A DNA stretch of 64,000 nucleotides, from positions 95,428,113-95,492,112 of the forward strand of contig NC_080672.1 in the NCBI RefSeq assembly GCF_030247195.1. Direction: 5' to 3'. Under the pieces are notes generated by a model that was not told where the DNA came from, ran no database searches, and was given only the letters and a program-made list of their open reading frames with translations. How positions within the stretch are numbered: position 1 is the stretch's first letter; every line of letters starts with the position of its first letter. The DNA comes from Topomyia yanbarensis. Its lineage: Eukaryota; Arthropoda; Insecta; Diptera; Culicidae. Positions 10,481 through 23,850 of this stretch are shown here, one piece after another. The position numbers and the translations under genes were made by a program.

Positions 10481-13400
10481 TCAATTAATTTTGCCACCAT
10501 CATATTAAATTGCTCAAAATATAACGAAACCATCCTGACGACATCGAAGTATTATAAATAATAGTTTCGTGGCAAATATTAATGCCCGGCTTTATTGAAT
10601 TTCGTCCCAATGTGCGATGGAGCGCACTGCTTGTAAAGCGCCTAGAATAGTGGTTCTTTTGGTGAAATTTACAAGGTAAAACCAGTCGCGGAATGATTTA
10701 ATGTTTTCGCGGCATGTCATCTGGACGAGTATTTGTGATGAGGAATATTTTCTGAAGGCAAAAATGGTGGCTATGCTTACCATAGCTATCTTTATTGAGT
10801 TCTACCACCTCAGGGATTCTGCGCTCACAGCGTTCAACAAATTGGATCAGACGAAATCATTGATTTTGAATGATTTAAAGCCATTAAATTTTAAAGGTTG
10901 TGTGTGACAGTGCTGTAATTAAGATCTTCATATAAATGCACGGTGAGAGCATCAATGTTCGGTTACAAGATCGGATACCGCTTACTTGCAGATACATATC
11001 ACATATGGGAGAAATGCAGTACAAAACATAATACGATATTACAATTAATTACCCATAGTATTCTTTGCACATATCAAAGGCAAACTAGTACGTTTCAGTT
11101 CTGTGAAAAAAACGTCACATTACGATTTATTTACCGCTGAACACAAACAATTACCAAAGATGTGGCACATGTTCAGGTAATATTGAAAACGGCAAAAGCT
11201 GCGTCAATATCTCAAAATCTACAGCCAGCACAACCATTGAGGAAATTCACAATCATAAAGGCAACAAGCAAACATGTTTGCGAACATAAAGGCAGCAACC
11301 ACGATTATGACACGGAAGTGTTCAATAGCGAGATAGATATGAACGACCTCCAATACGAAGTTGGTTAGGAAAACATATTTCCCTGCTTCGTAAACAGGTA
11401 TTTACGTGCAATGGTTAAGAGCTTACGTGAGATCTGTTGGACAACCAGTAAAACTCATTTTATTATTTTTATTGTTGGAAATAGATATAACTAGATAACA
11501 GAACCACTGTTTCGATTGGCTAAAGTATTTAACCGAGTTTACTTATGAATTATTTAAAAAATAGTAGAAGTTTAATGGACGACTGAGTACTAAAACTATC
11601 CAAAAGTGAACGCATCATCGTGAGTGATTGTCCTGTTTAACAAAACTCAGATGTAATACTCGATATTTTAAATTTAAATGGCAGGTTTTTGAATTGTACC
11701 CAATTTGAATCACTGTATTAGGTCTGTGCACTCTGTACTCTTAGTATAAATACTAGACATCACATTCAAGCGTACTAGGCAAAAAAATATTTCAATCTAC
11801 TGAGAACGATATAGCTGAGGCGACAGTTTTTGCTTTCGCGTCATTTTAACGCATCATCATTTTCATTGGCAGTTAATTTCACTTTCATGCGAGGAATTCG
11901 TTCCGTTCATGCGAGTTCGCAACACTATTGCGACTAAAATGTTGTGACTGGTTGAATCTATTAGTCCAATAATTTCGATTTTATGTCATCAGTATATAGC
12001 AGTCTCACGATCTGTTTTTTATTCGTAGTGGACTAAAATGAGAGATGGTCAGAAATCACGGAGGAGGAAGAAAGAATCAGCTAATCTAAGAAGCCTCAAG
12101 AACACCTCTTCTATCTTTTCGATGCACTCAGAACGAGTGCTTTCGGAATTTTGCTCTGATACTCTCAATTTGGTTTGAACAAAACGGCATTTTCGAAAAC
12201 ACATTACGTCTTCGTCTTCCGCACAACATTCAACGTTAGGTGGAACAACGTTGAATGAAATTGTTTCCTAAATTTTGGTAAAACAAACCTGTAATCAAAA
12301 AGCATTACAGCTTTCTTCAAGAAATCATGCATCTCTTCCAATCTTGATGATTGTAAAAAAACTTAAGCTAATTAAAAACGAACCAATTACTGAACAGATT
12401 GTTTGAATTGACTTAGAAAGTGTAACTGCAAGCATCTTCGCATCACGAAAACTGTCGCTGACAAAAAATTGTGCAAAAGATTCAAAATCGGATAAATTGC
12501 AATAATTTACAAACATAGAAATCTGAAAGAAAGTCTTTTCGGCACAGGAGAAGCAAGGGCGATGTGTTTTCTTTGATTTGTCGGAAGCAAGTGTGATGCT
12601 AAAATTATTTAGCTCACCCATATTTACAGTTTCGAGTAATTCTAGTGGTGTCATCAATGTTACATTCAGTGCTTCGAGATTTCAAAATCAGTTAACTATT
12701 TCTGCTTATCGAAACTGACATTCAGATTCAACGCCTCGGTCATTCAACTTTCCAACTGACTGAAATTTCATGCAGAATCGAATATTTGAGTGCAAAGGAA
12801 ATATAAATTCCTTCACCAACCAAAGCATTCATTTGTTATTATGTGAACAGTTCGAACATTAGTGAGCTGCGTAATCTATGTCTAGTGCATTTTCGCTCAA
12901 TAATCCCTCTCAGAGCTAGCATAGAAACAAAATTCAGTTTGCTTCTGAAATCGAACATTTGCGAACCCGAATGCGCTATGTCGGGAGAATGAATGACGAG
13001 GGAAACGAACCAAACATTGTATTGATCGCGGCAGGCAGGAATTGAATTTCGGTTCTCTTTCAAGTTCACGCAGGGCTGTCAATTTTTTTAAGCTCTGGTT
13101 ACATTTAACAAAATTTACGTAAATTGAAAAATAAAAGTAATTTCGATTAGTGAACAGTCCTATAGTAGATAAAATTTCGGCTAGTTTAGTCAATTAATTC
13201 TTTGAAACATCTTTTTTGTATTATCCAAAAATCCATGAATTCCGAAATGAAACCTGTAAGCTTCGTGTGCTCAAATATAATATTTGCTTAATCTAAGTAA
13301 ATTCAGCTATAGTTCTTATTTATGCTTTGTAGAGAAATCAAAAGTATTTTTGTACACCCTTTACATGTCAACAAACAAAATTACTGGTCTGTCTTTTGCC

Positions 13401-13934
13401 ATAGTTTCAAGGATCTAGTAGAAGAATCGCCTAGAAAAACAAGCCTGTCTAATGATATAAAAAGTATCAATTTCATAAAAGAATAGGATCTGTGAAAAAT
13501 CTGAATACTTAAATAGAAAAATAATTAGTTGTTCTCACTTGTCTGAAAATGGTCTTCAAAGTATCATCATTTAAATTGGAAATTATTATAAATTTGAGTT
13601 GAATAGGAGTTGAACCGTTTCTGTGCATCTACAAATGGCCTGCCTAATCAGAAGATTTCTAACGAATTTCGACATTTTCTTGTACTTGTATTTGTATTTA
13701 AATAATTGAGTCTTAATGAACTATGCCCAAAAGAAATGACCTAAAGTGGCATGCACGGAACTAATGACGAAGTCGAAGATGTCGTTATAATTGTTGAAGC
13801 GACGGTTCATTTCTAATATCGGTTGTTGGCAGCGTAGTTATTCAGCCATGAGAAGCTTAACATCATATTCAGCCATGAGAAGCTTAGACACGAAGGTAGT
13901 TTACGACGCGGGTCTACGATCGCCTAAAGTGTGT
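10481..13934. other. No gene recognised
   Basis: Only scattered frames under 111 codons, none with a known motif; the longest, 12325-12657 on the minus strand, is 110 codons with one hydrophobic stretch near its C-terminus. A small hairpin ATTCAACGTT/AACGTTGAAT lies near 12228-12256. A 27-bp tandem duplication containing ATTCAGCCATGAGAAGCTTA is at 13840 and 13867. Confidence 0.35.
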
Positions 13935-16900
13935 TAGGGTGACAATAAAACGACCATTTTTGAAATCACTAATCTACACCCCCTAGCATCGTTCCAAATC
14001 ATGAAAAAATGACACTGTCCAAATTTGAGCGAAATCGGTTAACCCTAACCCCTCCCCCAAAGTTTGTATGGGATTTTTGGCCAAAATGTATGGGGAAACA
14101 CGCGCAGTTCACAAAATCGCCGCTAGAGGTCGCTGTAAACCGATCACTGACCTAGGAAGGAGTTAAGCTTTTGAAGGTATGCTGAACAAGTTTATCGAAG
14201 ACTGCAAGACAATCCAACCAATTGTTAAAGAGTTATTAACGTGTAAAGTTGGATACTGCTGCTTAACATTCGCAAAGGGCGTACTCCGCTTATCTCATGT
14301 ATGTGATGGTGGGACAAAGTTAGGAAAAACTCATATATCTCTGAAACGATAAGAGATAGAAAGTTATGATGTTCCACAGAGTTGTAGAGGAATAAAAGTA
14401 CTTTTTGGTTTCACTGGAAAGTTTCAGGATTTCTCCGCAAGGTGGCGGTAGCGAGCCAAGCAATTTAAAGGGAATACTCCTATCTGTACAACGGTAAGAG
14501 ATGGAGCATTTGGATGTTCTACAAAGTTGTAGAGCAGCAAAAAATATTTTCTTTTCTCATTTGAAAAATGCAGAATTCTACCACATGGTGGCGCCAGTGA
14601 TCAAAATTAATTCAAGGTAATACTCCTATCCATACAATGGTAAGAGCTAGTGCAATCTGATGTTCTGCGAAGTTATACAGTATTTCAAAGGCTTTCGTGT
14701 CTCGTTATTAAAATTGGAATAAGGACGCATATATACTGTGTGTATGAAGCTTAAGGGGTTACATACCTTTTTTTTATTTTTCGAAAAATCGAATTTTTTT
14801 ATTACTTTATCTGAAAGTACAACTCCTTGAGAATATTTTTCCAAATTTTATAGAGATCCAAGAAATAGATCGAAAGTTACAGCGCTTCCAAGCGTGCTTC
14901 GTCTACAAAGCGCAGTGGTAATTTTAAACTCGATTATCTCGAAATACCGATTTAAAAAAATGGTTTTCCCGTGATCACGATTCCTGAAATACTACTCAAC
15001 CGATTGGTTTTTTTTTTTTTTTAAATTGTTCGTAATTAATTTTTCTCATACCTTAACAATTCCTTTTTTATGTTTGTTTTGTAGATGAGAATTTTTTAAT
15101 AAACCGACTAAAATTACAATTATTTTGTTCAAGATGTGTGGTTCAGTGCACGAAATTAGCGGTAACCAATCACGAACTGGTTTTAGTTGGGTGTTGTAAA
15201 ATCCGTTTTTTTTTCGGCTCGGTGCATGAAGTTAGCAGTAAAGAATCACGAACTGGTTACGGGCGGGTGTTTAAAATTCGGTTTTTCGTCGTGCATGCTA
15301 CTCTCTAACTATCAGAAATGAAAATAATTTCCTCTGCTAGCAGTAGGTAACGACACAAATTGATTCATCCACCAGCCGTGTACACTTCACAAATATTTGT
15401 TCCCGGTATTGTACAGCCCTTGGAGAACCTTGTACGCTCTAAACAGCTCTACACAAAAAATGAAATAAAACTGTAGCGGACCTATATTTAAAATTTCTCA
15501 TCATTTCAGTGTCCGGTTGGTGCATCATATTGAAGGCTCTGACCGAGATGAGCTGAAACTTTTCCCAATTTCCAAGTAGTTTTTTCGAAAGATTTTTCAA
15601 AACAGGTTTTCGTTATTAATGTATGTATACCTCAAAATTTTATACAACATTGTTGAACTTATTTTCGACAAATTCCAAAAATTGATTAATTCCATGCAGT
15701 ATGATATGAAAAGATATGAGCGTTCCAAACCTTACACGACTTTCATCCCGAAATTTTGAAAAGGGCTCGTATATTGAATGATAAGTCGTTAGCCACGACA
15801 AAAACGGAACAGCACTTCATAGTATAATGGGTTCAGCCGCGGTACAATTTTCGAAAAAGTACACTTTTATTGGCTTTCTTTGGGCTCCTAGAAATAATGT
15901 CACTGTTGAGTTACTTAGTACTTTGGAATGGACAGGGCTCCAGAATGTAAATTTAGCAGGAATTTTATCTTTTTGCTAAAATTAAATGATTTGGCCTTAC
16001 AATATGTTTGGCAAAGTTGTTGTACTTTACAAGCCCTTTATTTTGCTTTAAACAGAAGCTAGGGTGGTTCTAACTTTAGCAATATTTAAAATCAAACTTT
16101 TGAACGGTTCGAGATAGAGCTTGACTATTATCGATGAAGTTGTAGAACAACACATTTTAGCCAAATTTGCTGAAGACACGCAAGCTCTAGCTTTTATACT
16201 TTCCGTTGTCCGACAAATCCAAATGTAAGCTGTAAGGTGTTCCTTAAAAACGGTTTTATTTCTATAAAAAGTTTTCATTTTACACTAAAGTACCCTATGG
16301 ACAGGGGTACAAGATTATTTTAAGGTACATAATTTTCTTTAAAACTCCAACTACCAAAAATTTTTCGTTTGAAAGATATGAGAACTTTTTTATAAAAAAA
16401 ATATAACTTTTTCATATAGCATTATCTTTGATTAGGACACTTAACATTAAATACCGTTATTGTCATATGATATAGCATGCTTTGTAGTATAGTTTGCAAA
16501 AAATGGCAAATACAATATTTTTCACGTCTTGCAATATTTACTCATAAGAGTTTATTTTTAGTAAAAAGTATATATAACTTTCTAACGAGAGACGCTAGAG
16601 GTTCGGTATATTGAGACAAAATGCTCTCCTGCAAAATATCTGAAAGTTTTTCTTATGAAAAATTAAAACTGCAAAAGTTATATAAAGAAAACCAATTGCT
16701 AGGAAACATCCTATTTTTTTTTTGGTAAATTTCTTGTAAAATGGAAAATACACGACATAGAGTTCCAGTGTCTTCGACCAAGTTTTTTAAAATTTTATTT
16801 TCTACGAAATTCTATTTCGAACCATTTCAAAATTTAATTTTAAGGTTTTAAAAAATTAGAAAAAAAAGAAATTATAATATCGAAAATATAATTTTTGTAA

Positions 16901-18772
16901 TCAACTTTATGAACTTTTAGAAAATAACTTATTCGTTATTTTTTGCTCAATTATAACTCTAGTAATGACCTTAGTTATACTTGAAAAAGAATTATTATTT
17001 GTTTGCCCCAATGAGTGATATTGTTATTGTTGGCGAAAAAGTACTCATAACACATCAGTAAAAATAGTTAGATATAATAGTTGCCATGAAACAGATATAA
17101 ATTGTTGCCATGAAACAAGTTATTTTCCTTAAAACAATCTTAAAGTTGTCTGTAGACTACTTCACTTTTAGATCAATACCGCAAAAGTTATTTGACTAAA
17201 ACAGTTTTTCTGATAAACACTAAGAAACACCCTAACCTTCAATTTTAAAATAAAAGTATAAGTTGTAAAATGAAAAGTATGATAGGTAGAGCTCACATGT
17301 CTTCAGCAAACTTTTCCAAGATTTGTCGTTCTACAACTTCGTTGAAGGTTATTTGGCTCTAGCTGGAATAATTAAAAAGTTATTTTTTTGATCTTGGTAC
17401 AATTACCCTATCTGTTTTTTTAACAAAAAGAAGAAACCCACAAACTACGAAAACTTCTCCAAAGACTTATAAGGCTAAGTTGTTTAGATTTAGAAAAATC
17501 TCAAAATTCCTGCTAAATTTACATTCTGGACCACTGTGGAACGGTAATCCTTATTTCTATGACCTCACATGGACTACAATTCCAAAGTATTGATTTGAAT
17601 TGTTCAGTTTGGAAGTATTGTGTGGTATCAGATACGACGAAAAATTGACCATCGGGTCTTCAAATGGGCGTAGTATCCTTTGCCTACTACCAAAATATCA
17701 GTCCTGTACTCGTATAACCAATATCATTTGAATTGGTACGTCTTGAGGCGACCAACGAGCACCGACGACAACAACATACACTATATTCCTCCGGTGATAG
17801 CGAGCAACATGCGCGATGAACCGCATAAAATACCCAGCTGTCGAGACGATCCACCCATTCTAGAAGATCTGCAAAAGCAAAATTCAAATATCTGGTGATG
17901 TAGCGATCTGGTGGGCAGGTAGCGCAATTGGCATGCAAGCTTTGCTTATTTGCAAAAAAGAGGGATGCTGAATATAATAGAAGCACAGCGCGAATTGGAT
18001 TGCAGCCTACTTAGGTATTTATCCCAGGGTGGCAATATTCTAGCACAATATAGTACTTAAGCCCTGTAGTCCGCGTAAGAAAACAGAATATATTTCGAGC
18101 AGCCTATTTCTAAGTTATAAGTGAGGCCAGATTTGATGAATAAGTCGCTAATTGGCATTCGAATGACCCTAGTAGTTTTCACCTATCACCAAATTATCAG
18201 CCATGTAATCGTGCAACCAATGCCAGTCTAACTGGATTCACAGCGCATTGTGTACGCTTCTTCTGCGAGAGGTAATAAACGAGCACTGACGCGCGGCACT
18301 ATAAACGACATCTCTGAGACAGGAGCGCTCTTAAAGTTAGTCAACAGTTAGTTAAAAAAATTAAAAATGCTATATGAATGAATGCAACAGGAGAAATATA
18401 AATGGGGTTACGAAGAAATTTAAGAATATAGGTTTTATCATAGCATGACAGTCTTAAGAAAACTTTGTAGCATGTCATGTATAATAAAAGAATCTCTGCA
18501 CAAGAAATAGGAGTAAAAATTCGAAAAAATTAGAAACCATTCAAAAGGTGCATCAAAATATATTCATACTCTATGCTGTTTGCACCACTAAGCGGCCTAA
18601 ATTCTATTTTTACAACGAGACACGAAAGCCTTTGAAATACTATATAGCTATATAGGGTTAGGGTTAACCGATTTCGCTCAAATTTGGACAGTGTCATTTT
18701 TTCATGATTTGGATCGACGCTAGGGGGTGTAGGTTGCGAAAAAAATTTTTCATATAAATCATTGTCACCCTA
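13935..18772. mobile_element. Long-arm element with TAGGGTGAC ends
   Basis: Left arm from 13935 and right arm to 18772 are inverted copies (CTACACCCCCTAGC, CAAATTTGAGCGAAATCGG). The right arm lacks ~600 bp present in the left (about 14050-14670); similarity resumes at AAGGCTTTCGTGTCTCG (~14690 versus ~18625). GTGTGT lies outside both ends, too simple a sequence to prove a target duplication. The arm interior resembles that of the element at 26074-27249. No transposase is visible. A Transib-type element is nested at 15931-17538. Confidence 0.65.
15931..17538. mobile_element. Non-autonomous Transib-type element
   Basis: The right end reads as the complement of CACAGTGGTCCAGAATG; the left end is decayed (GACAGGGCTCCAGAATG). 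The 5-bp flanks are GAATG (15926-15930) and GAACG (17539-17543), a target duplication with one change. Inner sequence continues inverted from both ends (TAAATTTAGCAGGAATTTT). No nonamer-like sequence follows the 23rd spacer base. About 1.6 kb, no coding capacity, inserted in the TAGGGTGAC element. Confidence 0.75.
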
Positions 18773-19184
18773 GTGTGTAGTCCTAATAATCGACAACGAT
18801 CTTCGTATGGTTCAGGTTCAGTGGATCGTTCCAAGGCAATTGACATAACGCATATCGTATGAATCTGCGCTGGACAGCCTCACTTCGTTGGCTTCAATTT
18901 GTATGATGGGAGCACCCACCAGACCACGTTTGCAAATTCCAACGGTGAAAATGGTAGCTTATGAATTAATAATAAAAACCAAATTCAAAAGCAAGAAGTC
19001 GTCGATGTACTATACCATTTCTTGTATCAGACAACATATTTTCTTTTGCCTTAATTTTGGAACTGTTTTCACTAAGAAATTCTCAAAATTACATTCAGTT
19101 TCGAGTGACTATCTCAAGTCACCAGAATTAACACATTTATGCAACAAGTTTTAAACCCCTCCCGAAACAAAATCCTGGCTACGG
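18773..19184. other. No feature recognised
   Basis: Short frames only. Ends at the start of the ~115 bp tandem array. Confidence 0.4.
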
Positions 19185-19520
19185 GCCGGAACCGGAAGCC
19201 GCCATTTTGAATTTAAAGATGGCCTCAATCATCGATTTCCGTCATCTACTAACCACGACCATGCAAATGATACCCATGTTAATGGTGTTTTGACTGTTTT
19301 GCTATTACCGGAAGCCGGAATTTCGAGATGATCTTAATCATTCGTTTTTTACCATCTCCTAACCAGTCCCTCTGAAATGATACCTGTATCAATGAAAGTT
19401 CTGACTGTTTTGTGCCAACCGGCAGCCATGTTGGATTTCAAAATGGCCTCAATCATCAATTTCCCTCTTCTACGGACCACGACCATTCAAATGGTCGTGG
19501 TCCGTAGAATATTGCCATAT
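19185..19520 (+). repeat. ~111-116 bp tandem repeat array
   Basis: The block ACCGGAAGCC or ACCGGCAGCC recurs at 19191, 19307 and 19418, each followed by a CCATTTTG-like tract, ATCAT and a YACTAACCA-like motif. Copies are diverged. The same family appears near 51290-51400 and its spacing recurs at 50880-51110. Confidence 0.75.
19470..19507. repeat. Perfect 18-bp palindrome
   Basis: CTACGGACCACGACCATT and its exact complement are separated by only two bases. It is built from the ACCACGACCAT motif of the surrounding array, so it looks like a recent inverted duplication in the third unit. Confidence 0.95.
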
Positions 19521-21231
19521 TGCCGTTATCTGTATTTGAAAATGCTTTTAATCCTCATTTTCCGTTATCTACCATCAGAGGCACGTTGGACCTCGGACGA
19601 TTTCGAATGTTTATCCGAATCTCATTTGTTTTGTGTTCACTGGCCCAAACAAAGGAGGTTGAATATCAACTGCGACTCATTTGGAAGCAACTGGGAATGA
19701 AAAACCAGGAAATGAACATCAGTTTAATAGCAACCGATATGTTCAATGAATATGAATCTCACCATAGCCGACTGATTGGCTGCGTCCATTCAGTTTCTGC
19801 GTCCATCCCAATCTAGTGTCACAGGTGGTTTTTCATTTATCTGGAAAAAGAAGCAAAAACTCTAACTGGTATACTAACTTAGTAGAGAGAAAAGTTGGCA
19901 TCGCTCAATGTTTGAAAATTTATTCAAGTGCGGTCCATATACAAGCAGACTCGGCCAAACGAAAGATTAGCACTACATCTTGCAAATCAAATCACACTGG
20001 TGAGATTGCAACTGCATTAGAGAGCGTAAGCGCTACAAAACATCAAGTCGAACACACAATAAAAACAAATTATAGTATCTTCATTCGAAACCGCCCTGTT
20101 TGACGTCCTTCCGGCTCAACGCCAACGTCTTTCACCGCCAACCGACACTAAATCATACTTCCGAGAGCCATAACAGAATATTATCCTCCGAGAGCAACCA
20201 CATCATTACCGCTGGGACCCACATCTCATTCATTCCCTTGAGCAAACATTTGTACAATCAAGTTCCGGAACTACATATCTGTAGCTTTCTTTACCGCTTC
20301 GTGCACATGAAAACATAACACTCTTTACCGCATAGTATTCTTCGTCGAACAAATAGTCGTAAATTTTAAGTGTTGTTGAGATATTTTAAAGTGACTTGCT
20401 TCCCCAAAGATAAAGAAAAGTATCCCTGCTCGTGCTGCCATCGACGATTCATATGGTTGTGAAGAGAGTGGTCCCCTACGAAAGAATAAGACGAGATGTT
20501 GATCGATTGTGCCATATGTTGCAATTGCAGCACAAGTCGGACGTATCCACGACGATGTGAAGAAAATAGTATCCTCTGAGAAGCACGTGGTGAACGAATG
20601 ATCGTTCGTGGTAAAATTCCACAACATAGAGGGTAAAATATTTGCTACATTTCTCTGGTACTTACGGCTTTCAATCCGTCAGTGCTCAGGGATGGAATAG
20701 GAGGTGGTCTTTTCAATTTCCAAAAGCACTCCTCTTCGTGGGAAGTCTCGAAGGAAGCGGATAATGTGGTAATCATTAAAATTGAGATTTACGGTTCGAA
20801 ATAAGCCGAAGTTCGAAATTCCATTTAATTCCACTGTATGAAACATAGTGGAATTAAATGGAAGAAAATCTTTGAAACATTACGTACATTCCACTAAGAC
20901 CTTCGTTCGCGTATATATTGTGAAGCCATACTCGTATGTAGTATAAATTTCAATTAATTACTTATTTTTTCCTGCAATTCCAGGACTAAAATAGTGACTG
21001 AATTTGCTATTGAAGTCATTCAGTTCACAATCACCTTTGTTCATATTCACTGTTGGTGGGAAGCAGCTATTTAACTTTCAAACACAAATTACAAATCACG
21101 GATACTCCCTGTTGCGGCCTGGTCCCTGGTCCTTAAAGGATACAGACTATCGAGTAGAAAAACTCTACGCTCTATACTGAATACAAACTTGCTGCCATCG
21201 GCAGGCTGATACAGCACGATCGATAAAAGTG
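19521..21231. other. No gene recognised
   Basis: Several frames of 70-108 codons overlap on both strands with no known motif, as expected from moderately GC-rich non-coding DNA. A strong hairpin lies at 20819-20863. Confidence 0.35.
20819..20863. repeat. 17-bp perfect hairpin
   Basis: Arms 20819-20835 and 20847-20863 (TTCCATTTAATTCCACT and complement) with an 11-base loop. Confidence 0.9.
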
Positions 21232-21741
21232 CACAGTGATCCAGAATGCAAATTTAACATAAAATCATTTCAGCTCGAGCCAAATGACCTTCGGCGAAGT
21301 TGTAGAACGACCAATTTTAGACTAGTTTGCTGAAGACATGCAAGCTCTATCTGTCAAACTTCCCACTTTACAACAAATTTAAAATCAAAGGTTGGGACGT
21401 TTCTTAGTGTTTCTTAGAAAAACTGTTTTATTCATATATCTTTTGCAGCACTGATTTAAAACTGAAGTATTCTCCAAAAAACTTTAAGATTATTTTAAGG
21501 CGAATAGTTTTTTTTTCATAGCACGACATATTTAACTATTATCGTTTAAAAGTTATGAGCACTTTTTTGACAAAAATGGGGTACTTTAGAATACCAATAT
21601 CACTCATTGAGACAAACAAAAAATAATTGAACTACACATAAGGTCATGTTTCAAGTTAAAACTGAGCAAAAAATGGCGAGCACAACATTTTCTTAAAATT
21701 TTACATAATTTATTTCAAAAAATCAATTTTCGATAATATAA
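21232..21741 (+). mobile_element. Partial Transib-type element
   Basis: It starts CACAGTGATCC and matches the right half of the 15931-17538 element read backwards (CAAATGACCTTCGGCGAAGT, CATATCACTCATTGAGACA-like stretches). It breaks off at ~21741 where the LINE 3' end begins, so the LINE probably inserted into it. I could not confirm the other half beyond 25640. Confidence 0.65.
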
Positions 21742-21771
21742 GTACTTGATTTATTTAGTTCAACATCAATT

Positions 21772-23115
21772 TCATGATAACACTGAATCAACAATTTGCC
21801 TCCACAATACTCGATTTGTAGCTGCAGCTCTCCAACGTCGGTTACGCTCAACACTCGCAGGATTGTTGTCCGGCATTCTTGCAACATGCCCTGCCCACCG
21901 TATCCTTCCAGCTTTGGCCACCTATTGGATACTGGGTTCGCCATAGAGTGCAGCGAGCTCGTGGTTCATCCTTCGCCGCCACACACCGTTCTCCTGCATA
22001 CCGCCGAAGATCGTCCTTAGCACCCGTCGCACGAAAACTCCTAGCGCTTGCAGGTCCTCCTCGAGCATGGTCCAAGTCTCGTGCCCGTAGAGAACCAGCG
22101 GTCTTATAAGTGTTTTGTACATGATACATTTGGTGCGGGGGTGAATCTTTCTTGACCGAAGTTTCTTCTGGAGCCCATAGTAGGCCCGACTTCCACTGAT
22201 GATGTGTCTTAGGATTTCACGGCTCACGTTATTGTCAGCCGTTAATAAGGATCCTAGGTAGACAAAACCCTCCACTACCTCGAAGGTATCCCCGTCGATC
22301 GTAACGCTGTTTCCTAGCCGGATCCTGTCATTTTCGGTTCCGCCTACCAGCATATGCTTTGTTTTGGACGCATTTACCACCAGTCCGACCTTCGCTGCTT
22401 CGCGTTTCAGGCGGGTGTACAGGTCTGCCACCGTTCCAAATGTTCGGGCGATAATGTCCATGTCGTCCGCGAAGCATACAAATTGGCCGGATTTCGTGCC
22501 CGGCTGTTAAGCCCGGCTCATCGCATCACACCTTCCAGAGCGATGTTGAATAGTAGACACGAGAGTCCATCATCTTGTCTCAGTCCCCGTCGAGATTCGA
22601 ATGGACTTCCATCGTTGCTTTGATCAGTTCGCGGGAAAGCTGTTTTCGTCCATGAATTTCCATAGTTCTACGCGGTCGATACTGTCGTATGCCGCCTTGA
22701 AGTCGATGAACAGGTGTTGCGTTGGGACCTGGTATTCACGGCATTTCTGGAGGATTTACCGTACGGTGAAGATCTGGTCCGTTGTCGACCGGCCATCGAT
22801 GAAGCCGGCTTGATAACTTCCCACGAACTCATTTACTTTAGGTGATGGACGACGGAAGATGATCTGGAATAGCACTTTGTAGGCGGTATTCAACATGGTG
22901 ATTGCTCGGAAGCTTTCACACTCCAGATGGTCGTCTTTCTTGTGAATGGGGCAGATCACCCCTTCTTTCCACTTCTCCGGTAGCTGTTCGGTTTCCCAGA
23001 TCCTGACTACTAACCGGTGCAAACAAGTGGCCAACATTTCCGAGCCCAATTTGATGAGTTCTGCTGCTTCTCTGTTGTTCTTGAGCTGTTGGATGGCATC
23101 CTTAACTTCCCTCAA
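21772..23115 (-). pseudogene. LINE reverse transcriptase and C-terminus, broken
   Basis: Reverse transcriptase copying element RNA during target-primed insertion. Visible on the minus strand: WKEGVICPIHKKDD, SYQAGFIDGRSTTDQIFTVR, the motif A region FIDFKAAYDS (~22705-22675), QDDGLSCLLFNIALEG (usually Q-G-D) and the catalytic FADD followed by MDIIART at ~22460. The C-terminal WRRRMNHEL and LYGEPSI follow, then an in-frame stop before VAKAGRIRWAGH. About 37 residues are deleted between MPDNNPA and RWRAAATNRVLW compared with the copy at 35261-35605. Stops after IFTVR and after SFPAN, and several frame changes, show it is dead. Catalytic residues look kept, the frame does not. Confidence 0.85.
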
Positions 23116-23169
23116 CGTGGGAGTTGGTTCATTCCTGTCCTCAACTACACTGACATAGTCGAATCCTCC

Positions 23170-23241
23170 GTTGCCCTGGTCATCTGTACCTACATTCTCC
23201 TCGCCGTTGCCTTAGTCATCTGTACCTACATTCTCCTCGCC
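23170..23241 (-). repeat. 36-bp in-frame tandem duplication in the LINE
   Basis: Two 36-base units (23170-23205, 23206-23241) with two differences. On the coding strand each encodes GEENVGTDDQGN-like residues, so the linker gained twelve codons. Confidence 0.9.
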
Positions 23242-23297
23242 GATCAGGTGCTCGTCGAAATGCTGCTTCCACCTTTCGATCACCTCACGGTTGTCCG

Positions 23298-23848
23298 TCA
23301 GCAGGCTCCCATCCTTATCCCTACATATTTCGGCTTGCGGCACGAAGCCTTTGCGGGATGCGTTGAACTTCTGGGAGAACCTGAACCATTCCTGATTCCT
23401 GATTCCATTTCATCGCACTCCGCTTCTTCCAGGTGGCGTTTTATTTTCTCCCGGAAGAGGCGTGTCTGCTGCCTCCGCTTCTGTTTGTATCGTTCCACAT
23501 TCTGTCGGATTCCATGCTGCAGCATGACCGCTCGCGCTGCATTCTTCTCCTCCAAAACCGCTCGGCACTCCTCGTCGAACCAATCGTTCCGTCGTCTCCT
23601 TTCCTCGTACCCGAGAATGTCCTCAGCTACGTTGTTGATGGCTGCTATTACTGTTCTCCAGTAATCCTCTAGAGGGGCCACGTCGAGCTCTCCCTCGTCC
23701 GGCAACGCTGCCACGAGGTGCTGCGCGTATGCAGTGGCGACATCTGGTTGCTTCAGGCACTCCAGATCGTACCGAGGCGGCCGTCGGTACCGTACATGAT
23801 TAATGACGGAAAGGTTTGGGCGCAATTTAACCATCACCAGGTAGTGGT
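23298..23848 (-). pseudogene. LINE linker between endonuclease and RT
   Basis: Minus-strand frame beginning SGDHYLVMVKLRPNLS, the end of the endonuclease domain, then a long basic, Glu-rich helix-like segment with EERRRRNDWFDEEC and YKQKRRQQTRLFREK. This layout joins the endonuclease and RT of several insect LINEs. It stays open for ~180 codons but shifts frame near 23400, where GSGSPRSS replaces the family sequence. It lies directly downstream of the insertion at 23851 and upstream of the RT. Not functional as the protein is split. Confidence 0.75.
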
Positions 23849-23850
23849 CA

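Noticed and set aside
18655..18672. Telomere-like TAGGGTTAGGGTTAACC
   Set aside because: It is part of the arm of the TAGGGTGAC element, matched at ~14037-14050, and not an array.
13926..18781. GTGTGT as the target duplication of the 13935-18772 element
   Set aside because: A dinucleotide repeat of six bases can arise by chance, and the 9-bp flanks do not match as they do in the related element at 26074.
21879..23672. Several plus-strand frames of 70-215 codons
   Set aside because: They lie antisense to the LINE reverse transcriptase and linker and are shadows of it.
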